The notes under the pieces: generated by a model
The model's database searches: none
What the model saw: only the letters and a program-made list of their open reading frames with translations
Told to the model about the DNA's origin: nothing
Origin: Fasciolopsis buskii
Taxonomy: Eukaryota; Platyhelminthes; Trematoda; Plagiorchiida; Fasciolidae
Assembly: GCA_008360955.1 (NCBI GenBank)
Contig: LUCM01003795.1
Span: 225,210-289,209 of the forward strand
Length of the DNA: 64,000 nt
Reading direction: 5' to 3'
Made by a program: the position numbers and the translations under genes
Shown here: piece after piece, positions 25,879 through 33,161 of the stretch
How the letters are laid out: each line of letters starts with the position of its first letter
Numbering within the stretch: the first letter of the stretch is position 1

Positions 25879-28800
25879 CAGGATCAAATCTGTAGCATCA
25901 GGAGTGTGCATGGAAGCTCTTCGTCGAAGAGTTCACAGAAGAACCACAACTGTGATTCGTTGATAATTCTTTGTCAGTTGGGCTGAGCCAACCTGATGCT
26001 ACAGATTCGATTCTGGTGAGAAATATCAATTCGGAGTGTACAAGTATGTGGACGTTTAGACAAGAGAGCATCGGGTACGCATATCTGACGAGCGACAATA
26101 ACCGCGAAACCGTTCGTGTGCTCCCGGGCAAATCTCGTTCACGCATCCAGATACTACTTCCTACTTATATATATATATATATATATATAGGTCGTGCTTT
26201 CCGGAAAATTTTCTACTAATCCGAATACTGCTTACAATTAATACATACACCACCTGCGGCGATGACTTGTAGAAACTGATTTTCCAACGAAACATCCACA
26301 ATACTTCTTCAATGTGATTTAGAAACTTTGGTTTAGTGGGTAAAGGGAAAGTTCATTTCTTTTAACTCAATAAAGGAGCTGGAGCATTGAATTCAAGACT
26401 ATGCGCAGATTGCTATGTGCACCAGAATATTAGCTAACCATTTACCCCGATACAACTAGCTTTTAGCCTGTGCCAAATAGGTTTCATGGACATAATCAAA
26501 CCTGGGCAATTGATGAAAATTCAGAATCACTCTGGTGCTTCTCAGGAATGGGTTCTTCACGACAAAATACCAACGTGCTGGTGGTTTCCCTGTATGCACT
26601 CTAGGTGTTACTGCTCACCACATTCTTCTAGGCCTGCTGAAGACTGATTTTAGGATTTAGAAGCATCAGCCAAATTTCCCGAAAATCTTCATTTCTTCCG
26701 ATTAGTGGCACTTGTGAAGTTCGCTTGAAATTTGCAAGATTCTGTCCGATGGCACCCATTCACTACACACGGGCTTGTCTGTGTGCAAATCGTGTTCTTA
26801 GAGCGGTCCCATCATCGTTCTCATTACCATGATCAACGAAGTGCTTGCTCTCACAAGTTCTACATCCCGAATGACACTAACTCACTCACCGACCGCTAGC
26901 GCTTTTAAACAATACCTATATATTTAATCACATTTTGTTGGCAACGGTGAGAGCTACTCGCGATATGATGTGACAAAACCAGTGATTCCAATTGCAAATC
27001 AAATTCTAAATTGGATTGCAATTTTTTGATGCTCAAAAATTCATTTTGTTCAGAAAAAGACGAACCAGCATGGCGACGAAACAAACGACATGTTGACGTC
27101 CATCTGAACCAGATCCGATGAGCATACGAGTCGTTTGATTGCCAGATGGTAGATCACCTTCAGGATGATGAAAAGGAGAACGCACAGACCAGAGCCACGA
27201 AATATCGCTTTGCTCGTTAGAGAAACGTTCTGATATACTGCACAATGAGTCAGAAAGCACGGATCCAAAATCTGATCGACTTCCTGAAACTTTCTTGCTC
27301 GGGGGGTCAATGAGCATCATGACGAGGCCACCATCCGCAATAAACCGTGTGACCTTAAAACAAAAAGCGAAAAACTGCTCACCTCCAGTCCAAGGCACAC
27401 GTTTGCTTAAGCGCTAATTTCGTTCTGCCACAACGAGTCAGAAATGATACACACATAAATATAAGGACCAAAGTTTAGCACAAAAATATCGTTCAGTCGT
27501 TGCCATTAGACTAGAAATATAATTGAAGATATCCAAATCACCTGTTACTGCGTATCTTCATGTAGGCTGTATGTTAACCGTCATCATCACCAACATCGTT
27601 CAGCGTTAAACAGCGGGGAAAGCCTCACTGAACGCTGCCTTTCCTCCAAGGTTACACGTTTCTATAAAAAGAGTGAATATCCAAGGGGAACAGGGAGTTG
27701 ACTTACAAAGGTGAGGAAAGACGAGACGCTGCTGTAGCCAACACACGGAACACAGCCTAACTGTACAAACTGTGTTAACCGTTGGAGTAATCAGTGTTAA
27801 TACTACTGTTGAGTTTCGTTTTACTTGGGAGACGGATGCCGGCGAAACCGGTCGTGGAGTAATTGATGAGTTACAAAAGTTTAAAGTCCAAGACGTTGCA
27901 GTATTCAATTGTGTTATTGCGAATAAAACAAACCTTTCTCTTGCTTTGGACAAACTATCAAGAGGCACGTGACCAGTGCACTTCCGTAACCGACCGACCG
28001 ACCCACCTGACCAATTTTCGCTTGACATTCCGTATTGTTTCAACGGTCATAATTCCAAATGAATCATTCGCGATTTCTTTGAACATATCGCAGAATCAGG
28101 CAAAACCAACAACACCCGTATAATCCAATAGAAAATATGAAGTCAACCGATCACTTGGATTGTGCGGACATTGGTAGCAGACACTGACTATATCACTAAA
28201 AGAAATCAACCAATCAGACCCTAAATCTTCTGACAATATTTTAGACTGTGATGTCACTGAAAGCGAGAATGTTTGAAAATCATGTTTACACACGACCAGT
28301 ATTTATGCCTTTGCCAGCATGCTCAGAAAATGTCAGTTTTCTACCAGATTCACATTCCCAGTTTAAGGCATCTCTTTCTTACGTTTGCTGGCTGAGATTA
28401 TTGTTTCCAGTTAGTCATTCTAGGGCTGTTCGTAAATTAAATTATGAAAGCCGCAAAATTTTAGCCGGGAATCTTTAATATAACATAGCATTGAGGGAAT
28501 GGACTGCGCGAAAAAAACGACTAAACCGCTGCTCTATTCCATCTACATTATTATTTCACCAAACCATTTCTGGTCGGGACGACGTACAACTGAAGTCGAG
28601 TAAAAACCAATCTCTCGTGTGTCAGAGTAGAAAATGAGGAAAAAGGAATGTGATCGGTGTTTAGGACTCCAATAACTCGACTCATGTGCTATTGCCTAAA
28701 ATCGTGTGCAACCACAATTCGGCTTGACGGTCTCGATACGTTTTTCCGCTGTACTTCTCACAAAAACTTGTGATTACCCCTAGGTAATATCACTTTATTT

Positions 28801-31800
28801 TCTAAATTATATCCCTACATCCCCTACTACAGAGTAGGCCGGCAGCATGGGCCCATGGACCCATAAGCGCCTCGGTACGATCAGCGATGAATGTTTTTAG
28901 GTTCCTAGATGGCTGATCGCCCTGAACGGCTTTCAAAATGTTCAAAAATAACCCCGCGTCGCAAATAGTTTCCGTTGGGGAAATCCTTCAAACAGCCTTC
29001 CTGTGGGATAGGTGTTCAAGAAGTTGAGAGTGAAGGCGGGTGTCCGGCGCCTTTCATTAGCTTGACTGCTATTTGCTGATCAGTCTGCTTCAAAAAGAAC
29101 CATGGGCTGCGTACAAAATGCATCTGTGGAACAAGAGTGCACCGGGAACCCAAGATGTTTAGTCGCATCAGAAAAGAGAATGAATATAATTAGCACAGAA
29201 CCTTATGAGGTCTCACTAGGTCATGTATGATAACCGTCTGGACGACAATGGAGTGTCATCTAGCAACAAAGTGGCCATTTTCTGTAAATCCTTTATATGA
29301 CCAAGAATCCGGTGTGGTTTCTGCCACCCCAATCTTGGACATTTAGTTGCATTAGAAGCCACATTGAAAGCTTCGACTGGAACTCCATTGTGGTCTACAG
29401 TCAGAGTTGCTGGACAGGTGATTTTCCTTTTGGCACAATTACAGACTGAATGCAGACAAAAACAAACACAGATCAAAGAAAAATTCGAATCCATAGGTTC
29501 GGACCAGAATGATCGACATTCTTCACCTGCTTTACGCCATTGATGACCACTGGTAATGTGGGCCATCTGAGCTTTACGCTGTGAAGTTAAAGGGGGACAT
29601 AAAGTGAGTCGATGCCAATTGTTCTGAAAGGCCTGTCCACCTGAAAGTCTTGAGTCCGCAAAAAACCTGAATGAGGCTATCACCGCTGTTGGTTCTTTCG
29701 GTTGGGACAGCGAACTGATCACCAAAATGCCTTGCAGTCTCTCTCTAACATAAATGGGCACACTTCGAAAGAGCGGAAATAATTCCCGGCAGAACTAATT
29801 TTTAGCCTGAGGAAGAACGCCGTTGAGGGGTACACACAGACACGATGAACACGCATCGGCTTTGCAGACGACCCAATCTGACAGGTGACGCACAGAACTA
29901 TTTAACCGAACCGTACGCAGCCGACTGATCGAAAGGTGCACGATGAGTTGCCGGACTCGGAACGATTCCAAGGCAATGTGACCACGAGCGTTCGAAATCG
30001 AATCACCGGACACGCGATGAGTAAGACAAGATAACGATATTAAGACAGTCAAGTAATGCACCGAATTTGATGCATACTTTTCCACTAAATCTATCCACCA
30101 AAAATTCTACCTGGTACAAGTTACTCGTGACAAGTTGTACGGTTCCCACATCGAAAAAACTGAAGGTTTTTGTTAGAAAGAGGCCAAGAGATTTTCGATA
30201 GAGCATATTCTATCAAGGCGGACCGTTTAGACCACGTGCTACTTATGGCGAACTCGTCTACCGTACTGTACCATGCCCTATTCTTCGCCCTCCCCCTACG
30301 TAGCGGAACAAGCTACGCGAAAGCTCACAAACCACGTGACAGTGTGAAATAATAAAATGTGCACCAAACTTAGCTAGAGTAGGTGCTTCACGTTTCTGCA
30401 GTCGGGGTTCAAAACATCCTAACCAGTTAACTGGAGATACTGAAGAACCTGGCGGCAAGCTTGTAGTCGGTTTCTGTCAAACCACTGGTTGAGAACACGC
30501 ACGTTTGCACGGTCAGATTGACGACTCCGTGCGTGGGCTACTAAGGCATTCACTTTTTTCCCACTTCTGTAAGTTCACTTCATGTTTACAACCTGTAACT
30601 CCGGTGAGCAAAGAAAGCGGTCAGTGGGATTCGTCCCGTTTTTTCACGAAGAATATTAACGTCGACAGTTTTGCGCCGGCTCTACTTCGCGGTTGCTTAC
30701 AACAGAGATGCAGATTTTATTCGGGAACTTTTATCAGTCTTTGACTCAAAAGTTATTGCAAGAACGTGGCTGAAACACCCGCGATGGAGCTTTTTAGGTC
30801 TGTGGCCGGTTTTTCCCTGACACTTAAACTAACGTCCAGCCATTGGTTCAGATCCTTTATGCTACGCACCCAATTGAGTAAACGGAACGGGAAGGGGCAG
30901 CATCCTTTGGTCCGGAGGCTACCCAATGAAATGCGACAACTTTCCCTACCATCGAGGAGAATCCCTAGGTACTTGTCTCTTACGTCCATCGAATGGGAGG
31001 TTTTGACTGATAAACTACTTCCCCTCCCCCGGTTTCGTTCGCTGGAATGGCCTCTCCAGAGGCCAGATATTTCGTGGTGCAGAGCTGAGACTAAACCTCG
31101 ACTACTCTATATCTTATTACATAGTTCGACATTCACCCTAGAAAAGCCATCGTCCACAGCTCTTTGGGTCGCGAATGCATGCAGGCACTCATACGACTTT
31201 AAGTTGCAGTCTCGCGGTGATGGCAAAGAAGACCTTAGTGTACAGCGGGTTGGTACATCAGCTGACTTAAAGGATGGTTGAATTAGTGGTGGAATCCGAT
31301 AAGGAACAAATGACTAGAGAAACGACCATGACTGTATCCAGAGTTTCTCGGGACTAACAAGTAGTGTCGTACAGACAAACAATAACCTTGCTGGGATGCA
31401 AATAAGCATGAAGATGCCTGCGGTTGACAGTCATGGTTCAAGTCACCACTTAGGTCAATCAAATGAACACAGCCAAGGGAGAGGGCGAAATTTAAGAAAG
31501 AATGTGAGAGTGGTCTGCGGATGACAAAAACCAGCTAATCATACTGGGAGTATTCGGATGGGAGTAATATGCGTGGCTGACCGCCTATTAAAAGTAACTT
31601 AATTCATTACTCAATAAACGCTTACATCATCCGTTAAACTCATCGTTGCATTAGTATCGAAGAGACAACAGGTGGGATACTGGATTTCCTCCCGGACTAA
31701 ACTGGATCTTTACATCATTCAAAAAACGGAGGGACGAGATTCGTCACATCAATGAAGTATCAACTGAAGGCTGCATAGAAAGGACGGATCAATATGGCAT

Positions 31801-32249
31801 TACAGGAGCTTTCGAAGCACATGGGAACGGTCGGATACCCGGCGTGAAGAGAATTTGTGAGTGCTGCCCATGATTTGAGACCAAACTTTACTGATTTTCG
31901 ATCCACAGAAAAATCCCATGAGCGAAAATTGGAGAACGGAGGAACGATTACAAACGTCTGGCATGAGAAACCGTGTGTTAACGATGCCAACTAGTATTCT
32001 GCTGAAATATTAGGAAAGCTTACCAAATTTAGCTCCTGATTGAACTCCTCGGTGTCACCATTTTGAGCTTCAATCAAGACCAATAATTTCGTTGATGTCT
32101 CCCAAAGTTGGGAAGTAAATTCATTCCGAGAAAGCGAATAAACGACAGCTCGGTCTCTATCGATTGACCGTTCTAGATTCCTCTTGACATTATCAAAAAG
32201 CATGTGGCAAGAGTCCGGTGTTCGCAGACAACAGACATTAAGGACTGCT
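6987..32249 (-). CDS. HLCS: Holocarboxylase synthetase / biotin-protein ligase gene, eight exons recognised, partial
   Basis: HLCS activates biotin with ATP and attaches it to a lysine of the biotin-dependent carboxylases, in cytosol and mitochondria. Eight minus-strand exons give family segments in the correct order: an N-terminal region, the 'QTEGRGRGSNRW' biotin-binding loop (split by an intron), '[10 protein letters not shown]', the 'GKMAGLL' strand, and the C-terminal cap ending '[17 protein letters not shown]' and stop. Each proposed junction between 20324 and 6987 has AG acceptor and GT donor with compatible codon phase. Exons coding for part of the middle of the protein (between 27066 and 20324) were not identified, and the true start is uncertain. 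Introns hold PLE, RTE, SINE-like and (TA)n sequence. The neighbours share no pathway with it. Recognition rests on remembered family motifs, not a search. I am confident of the identity and less so of the 5' structure. Confidence 0.85.
7860..8045 (+). repeat. tRNA-derived SINE-like repeat, 5'-truncated
   Basis: It contains a pol III B-box-like 'GGTTCGAGTATC' (7894-7905), followed by 'GGAGTAATTTGCCGTCGCTC'. That segment is shared in order with the copy at 18.96-19.19 kb, as is the following 'TCATGGCT' block. It lies in the last HLCS intron. Confidence 0.5.
8092..8210 (+). mobile_element. RTE 3' UTR fragment
   Basis: 'TCATTTTCTATCGTATCATA' and 'GTGTTCCGTGTGCTGGCTAC' match the 3' UTR of the RTE copy at 6425-6540. 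No coding part is present. Confidence 0.75.
8211..9315. other. Intronic sequence without recognised features
   Basis: It includes a short minus-strand frame (8818-9069) of no recognised family. The last 25 bases match the outer flank of the PLE palindrome at 1.5 kb. Confidence 0.35.
10236..10337 (-). pseudogene. PLE reverse-transcriptase finger fragment, inverted relative to the endonuclease (mirror copy on plus strand 10067-10168)
   Basis: The minus strand reads '[20 protein letters not shown]', a hallmark of PLE RT motif 1-2, then '[17 protein letters not shown]' running into the spacer. It faces the opposite way to the endonuclease piece, joined at about 10337/10338. This is a 5' inversion, as twin priming gives. 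Confidence 0.85.
10338..10901 (+). pseudogene. PLE RT tail and GIY-YIG endonuclease, right arm (mirror copy on minus strand 9503-10066)
   Basis: A 187-residue open frame. It starts in the PLE RT tail/linker ('[20 protein letters not shown]', '[16 protein letters not shown]'), then the endonuclease with '[20 protein letters not shown]'. This gives the paired CxC/'CG' and YVG (GIY-YIG-type) core, Arg in 'SERIRDHH', and the distal 'TAEAVAIRL' Glu. The 67-residue end is Pro-rich. No stop interrupts it, so it is one of the best preserved TE frames in the window, although the RT core is missing and the element cannot be autonomous. Confidence 0.85.
11159..11372 (-). CDS. HLCS: HLCS exon, end of catalytic domain and linker
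   Basis: It opens by completing a Gly codon and reads '[18 protein letters not shown]', matching the family's 'IGxGxNVxNxxPT' segment. Then come '[18 protein letters not shown]' (helix) and '[12 protein letters not shown]', matching the 'Y.xYWxH' linker. The acceptor is CTCGCTTAG. The proposed donor ATGA/GTACGT leaves phase 2, which fits the last exon. The donor lies only 70 bp from the end of the 1.8-kb PLE palindrome. Confidence 0.88.
11595..11732 (+). mobile_element. PLE 3'-end fragment with hammerhead-like core, followed by (TA)n
   Basis: 'CACTGACGA' (11611-11619), a stem-loop, and 'GAAACGTTTGCA' (11639-11650), then 'TTGCCCAGCTCAG' and a (TA)n tract at 11686-11732. The same order occurs at 25755-25875 and, inverted, at 25294-25470, and partly at 1030-1105 after a PLE endonuclease. 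That last copy links this segment to PLEs. Confidence 0.6.
11733..12389. other. Intronic sequence, nothing recognised
   Basis: Short open frames only, without family resemblance. Confidence 0.3.
12390..12560 (-). mobile_element. RTE 3' UTR fragment
   Basis: The minus strand has 'TATTCCGTATGTTGGCTATT' preceded by 'GTTGAGAATATATGTTCTTG'. These are diverged versions of the RTE 3' UTR segments seen at 6460 and at 30490. Confidence 0.55.
12840..13023 (-). CDS. HLCS: HLCS exon with KWPND motif
   Basis: The acceptor TTTTTTACACACAG precedes '[20 protein letters not shown]', the most diagnostic motif of biotin-protein ligases (KWPND, ATP/biotin site). After a loop about 18 residues longer than in human HLCS, rich in Ser, Asp and Asn, comes '[11 protein letters not shown]'. 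This is the equivalent of the KIGGxL strand that carries the essential lysine; the usual Ile-Gly is Met-Ala here. The exon ends 'VDLISG' at GTAATT in phase 1. Confidence 0.92.
13343..13949 (-). mobile_element. Candidate solo LTR
   Basis: On the minus strand a segment bounded by TGTTCCC and ...CAACA holds a TATA box (CTATATAAA, 13694-13702). An AATAAA (13645-13650) lies about 45 bp downstream, followed by a GT-rich stretch, the layout of an LTR U3-R-U5. No second copy, primer-binding site or target duplication was found, so the boundaries are a guess. Confidence 0.3.
14440..14810 (+). mobile_element. RTE C-terminal fragment, degenerate
   Basis: '[16 protein letters not shown]' and '[10 protein letters not shown]' match the RTE C-terminal 'LRWLGHVLRMP...GWK' block. 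After a stop, '[11 protein letters not shown]' matches 'GWGPRDP..W'. It is diverged from the 5.5- and 60-kb copies and likely another RTE family. Confidence 0.6.
15250..15494 (-). CDS. HLCS: HLCS exon, catalytic core (rest of biotin loop)
   Basis: The acceptor TTTTCTGTGGCAG is followed by the second half of the split Gly codon, then '[20 protein letters not shown]'. This is the 'GRGxNxWxSPxGxLxxT' signature of biotin-protein ligases. The end of the exon has '[20 protein letters not shown]', matching the helix after the first strands. It ends 'PDLEWIA' at the donor GTGAGT in phase 0. An insert of about 15 residues rich in Pro, Ser and Asn sits between the strand and the helix. Confidence 0.88.
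15495..17424. other. HLCS intron, nothing recognised
   Basis: Neither strand shows a family I can name. A minus frame at 15975-16202 and a plus frame at 16702-16893 are short and unremarkable. Confidence 0.3.
17425..17720 (+). mobile_element. RTE fragment (RT thumb region), third family
   Basis: '[20 protein letters not shown]' and '[20 protein letters not shown]' fit the RTE segment after YADD ('FGMRFAPSKCKMLLQDW'). The frame then breaks. It sits in the HLCS intron in antisense orientation to the gene. Confidence 0.6.
17870..17910 (+). repeat. Short dispersed repeat 'TAGCTTGACTGATCTTTGCT'
   Basis: The 40-bp segment recurs at about 29050-29090 ('TAGCTTGACTGCTATTTGCT', then 'AGTCTG'). The sequence just before it is also loosely similar in both places ('GAAGGCG'). 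Confidence 0.4.
18299..18327. repeat. (TA)n microsatellite
   Basis: Pure AT dinucleotide tract inside an HLCS intron. Confidence 0.95.
18961..19190 (+). repeat. tRNA-derived SINE-like repeat
   Basis: The head looks like a tRNA: 'GTGGTCAAGTGGGTTAGAC' (A-box/D-arm) and 'GTCTCGAATCCC' (B-box/T-arm) about 35 bp apart. A tail follows with 'GATAATTCCCCGTCGCCCGA' and 'TCATGGCTGCTAG', shared with the copy at 7.86-8.05 kb. Internal pol III promoter boxes are expected for a SINE. It may instead be a tRNA pseudogene with flanking repeat, but the shared tail argues for a SINE. Confidence 0.55.
19656..19723 (-). CDS. HLCS: HLCS exon, catalytic core start (biotin-binding loop, first half)
   Basis: A 68-bp exon with acceptor TTTTTTCACCCACAG and donor GTAAGT. 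It encodes '[20 protein letters not shown]' followed by GRG. 'QTEGRGRG' is the family's biotin-binding Gly-rich loop (the GRGRxG type of bacterial BirA), and here it is split by the intron in phase 1. A (TA)n tract (19773-19816) lies just 5' of it in the upstream intron. Confidence 0.85.
19773..19816. repeat. (TA)n microsatellite
   Basis: AT dinucleotide tract with one TTT interruption, about 50 bp upstream (in gene orientation) of the 68-bp HLCS exon. Confidence 0.95.
20122..20324 (-). CDS. HLCS: HLCS exon just upstream of the catalytic domain
   Basis: The exon starts after TTCCCATTCTATCAG and reads '[19 protein letters not shown]', later '[20 protein letters not shown]' and '[10 protein letters not shown]'. 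The 'F....Y...L.T..LG..LL.AE' pattern is the entry to the biotin-protein-ligase catalytic domain of eukaryotic HLCS. It ends in phase 2 before GTGTGAGAGG. Joining to the next exon restores a Leu codon and runs on into '[10 protein letters not shown]'. It is 203 bp, and only 398 bp of intron separates it from the next exon. Confidence 0.8.
20325..25293. other. Long HLCS intron region; missing middle exons may lie here
   Basis: No transposon domain was recognised. The plus frames at 20999-21373 and 22225-22608 and the minus frames at 23412-23627, 23909-24238 and 24549-24857 have no family I know. A minus-strand segment 25129-25189 is framed by a good acceptor (GTGGTGTACAG) and donor (CAG/GTAATT). 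It could be a 61-bp HLCS exon, but its translation gives no clear match. Confidence 0.35.
25294..25875. repeat. Fold-back of two PLE 3' regions bounded by (TA)n on both sides
   Basis: 25341-25594 (minus) and 25623-25825 (plus) are inverted copies of the same PLE 3' segment ('GTAACTGGGCAGTATCTCTA', 'CTGACTAAAG', 'GATGAAACGTTTGCAGTCAA', 'GCCCAGCTCA'). They meet at a 28-bp spacer. (TA)n tracts flank the outer ends at 25294-25340 and 25826-25875. The arms have diverged by about one base in ten, unlike the near-identical PLE palindromes at 2 and 10 kb. Confidence 0.8.
25874..26020. repeat. Imperfect inverted repeat, 29-bp arms, about 90-bp loop
   Basis: 25874-25902 ('ATCACCAGGATCAAATCTGT', then 'AGCATCAGG') pairs with 25992-26020 with two or three mismatches. 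The loop has a small 'CTTCGTCGAAG' palindrome. It directly abuts the (TA)n end of the PLE fold-back. Confidence 0.7.
26166..26189. repeat. (TA)n microsatellite
   Basis: Short AT dinucleotide tract. Confidence 0.9.
26190..27032. other. HLCS intron, nothing recognised
   Basis: No family, no long frame. Confidence 0.3.
27066..27353 (-). CDS. HLCS: HLCS exon, N-terminal half (continues previous exon)
   Basis: After a TTTTGTTTTAAG acceptor the frame opens in phase 0 with '[18 protein letters not shown]'. It continues directly from the exon at 32 kb and matches the family's 'F...L..GG.VL.L' segment. Further on, 'MLIGSGSDG' and 'VVCFVAML' resemble the segment before the conserved 'Gxx...VHLE' part. 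The downstream edge is a guess at a weak GT; the frame stays open about 30 bases more. The 4.7-kb intron before it holds RTE 3' ends and unassigned ORFs. Confidence 0.55.
27585..27780 (-). mobile_element. RTE 3' UTR with GATGATGA tail
   Basis: The plus strand reads 'CATCATCACCAACATCG', then 'AAGCCTCACTGAACGCTGCC', 'AAGAGTGAATATCCAAGGGG' and 'CCAACACACGGAACACAGCC'. This is the reverse complement of the RTE 3' UTR. The element is severely 5'-truncated and sits in the HLCS intron in the gene's own orientation. Confidence 0.8.
27781..30484. other. HLCS intron with unassigned open frames
   Basis: The most coding-like is a minus-strand 181-codon frame at 29216-29761 ('[20 protein letters not shown]', '[17 protein letters not shown]'). 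The minus frame at 29795-30085 ('[20 protein letters not shown]') may come from the same unknown repeat. The phase-0 join of the HLCS exons on either side leaves no place for them in that protein. A short repeat at about 29050-29090 is shared with 17.87 kb. Confidence 0.35.
30485..30620 (+). mobile_element. RTE 3' UTR fragment
   Basis: 'GTTGAGAACACGCACGTTTG' then 'TGTAAGTTCACTTCATGTTT' match the order of the RTE 3' UTR at 6450-6560. Confidence 0.65.
30766..31281 (+). other. Unassigned 171-codon open frame
   Basis: A long uninterrupted frame starting '[20 protein letters not shown]'. The opposite strand also has an open frame (30753-30989). I see no known domain. It could be part of an unrecognised retroelement. 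It lies in the HLCS intron. Confidence 0.25.
32024..32249 (-). CDS. HLCS: HLCS exon, N-terminal region
   Basis: The frame reads '[18 protein letters not shown]', then '[18 protein letters not shown]' and 'KLLVLIEA'. This resembles the N-terminal, glutamine-amidotransferase-like part of animal HLCS. The exon ends in codon phase 0 at a good donor (GTAAGC). The acceptor is less sure: 'CCGATAG' after a short pyrimidine run gives the start used here. The same frame stays open upstream to ATG codons near 32341 and 32371, with a basic, hydrophobic lead that could be the real N-terminus or a mitochondrial presequence. If so, this is the first coding exon. Confidence 0.65.
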
Positions 32250-32624
32250 CTATCGGATTGGAAGAAATTAACTCGCTTCTCGAACACTTCCAAGATTCGC
32301 TTTGCAAAGAATGTTGTGCATACAGTGCTCCAGGTCCCCATAGCTCGTAAACCTATAATCGAAAAGCACATAAAAGTGGAAAAAGATAAGGTTAACCTGA
32401 AATTACAGAAAAAACTAGAAAGGTAATTACAGGAAGCAATAGTTTGGTTGTTTTAGCAATAATCACAGCAAATTAAACCAGCATTATCTTGTCATCTATC
32501 GGGTACTCCAAGTCCGTCATGAACCACAGGCAAACGTCAGTTACTGGGCGTCCGGGGAACGTTTGACTAGGCTGAAAAAAGCTGAGATAGTCTCGACACA
32601 GTGAATTTTCTATTGCATGCATGC

Positions 32625-32760
32625 AGCATACATCACCACCATCGTTCATCGTTAAACAGCAATGCAAGTCCCACTGACCGGTGCTTTTATCCCCAAGCTA
32701 CCCGTTACAATAGGAGGGATGAATATGCAAACTGGACACGGAGTGGGGCTACAGCAGCGA
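32625..32760 (-). mobile_element. RTE 3' UTR fragment with tail
   Basis: 'CATCACCACCATCGTTCATC', then 'GCAAGTCCCACTGACCGGTG' and 'AGGGATGAATATGCAAACTG' is a diverged copy of the RTE 3' UTR on the minus strand. Confidence 0.65.
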
Positions 32761-32820
32761 GAAAGGAAAGGAACGTATGAATGTTCAAAGGGATATTTCT
32801 CAATCACTGATTAGAAAGAA

Positions 32821-33000
32821 AAGTTCAACAAACTGTTGAGAGCCTGCTCGGCGTTTGACTTAAAACAGTTAGTCCCCGGTTCGTGTCCCAGTTCTCGTGC
32901 GGTAGATATGAACTACTCATGATTCCTAACAAGAATGAAACAGTTGTACAGTGCTTCCATGGTTTTTTATCGGCCAGCTGAGCAATGATGAGTAGTTTCA
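32821..33000 (+). repeat. tRNA-derived SINE-like repeat (second family)
   Basis: 'AAGTTCAACAAACTGTTGAG', 'CGGCGTTTGACTTAAAACAG', a B-box-like 'CCCCGGTTCGTGTCCC', and the tail 'GAATGAAACAGTTGTACAGT', 'CGGCCAGCTGAGCAATGA'. The same order is found in the two copies at 50.43-50.80 kb. Confidence 0.55.
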
Positions 33001-33006
33001 TGTAGA

Positions 33007-33161
33007 CAGAAAAAGGCAACACGATCGCTGCTGTTCACGGTTCGTCGACATATCCTTACAGAAAAAGGCAACACGATCGATGCTGTTCACGGTTCGTCGA
33101 CATATCCTTACAGAAAAAGGCAACACGATCGCTGCTGTTCACGGTTCGTCGACATATCCTT
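33007..33161. repeat. 52-bp tandem repeat, three units, inside RTE sequence
   Basis: The units 33007-33058, 33059-33110 and 33111-33161 are identical except for one base (GATCGCTG/GATCGATG) and the last junction. The unit ('GGCAACACGATCGCTGCTGT', 'TCACGGTTCGTCGACATATC') is itself RTE 3' sequence, as seen singly at 37330 and 39080. Confidence 0.95.

Noticed and set aside
29795..30085. Additional HLCS exon
   Set aside because: The exons at 32.0 and 27.35 kb join in phase with continuous homology, leaving no room for it.
33007..33161. CRISPR-like array or satellite
   Set aside because: Contiguous 52-bp units with no spacers, in a eukaryotic retroelement. A local tandem duplication.
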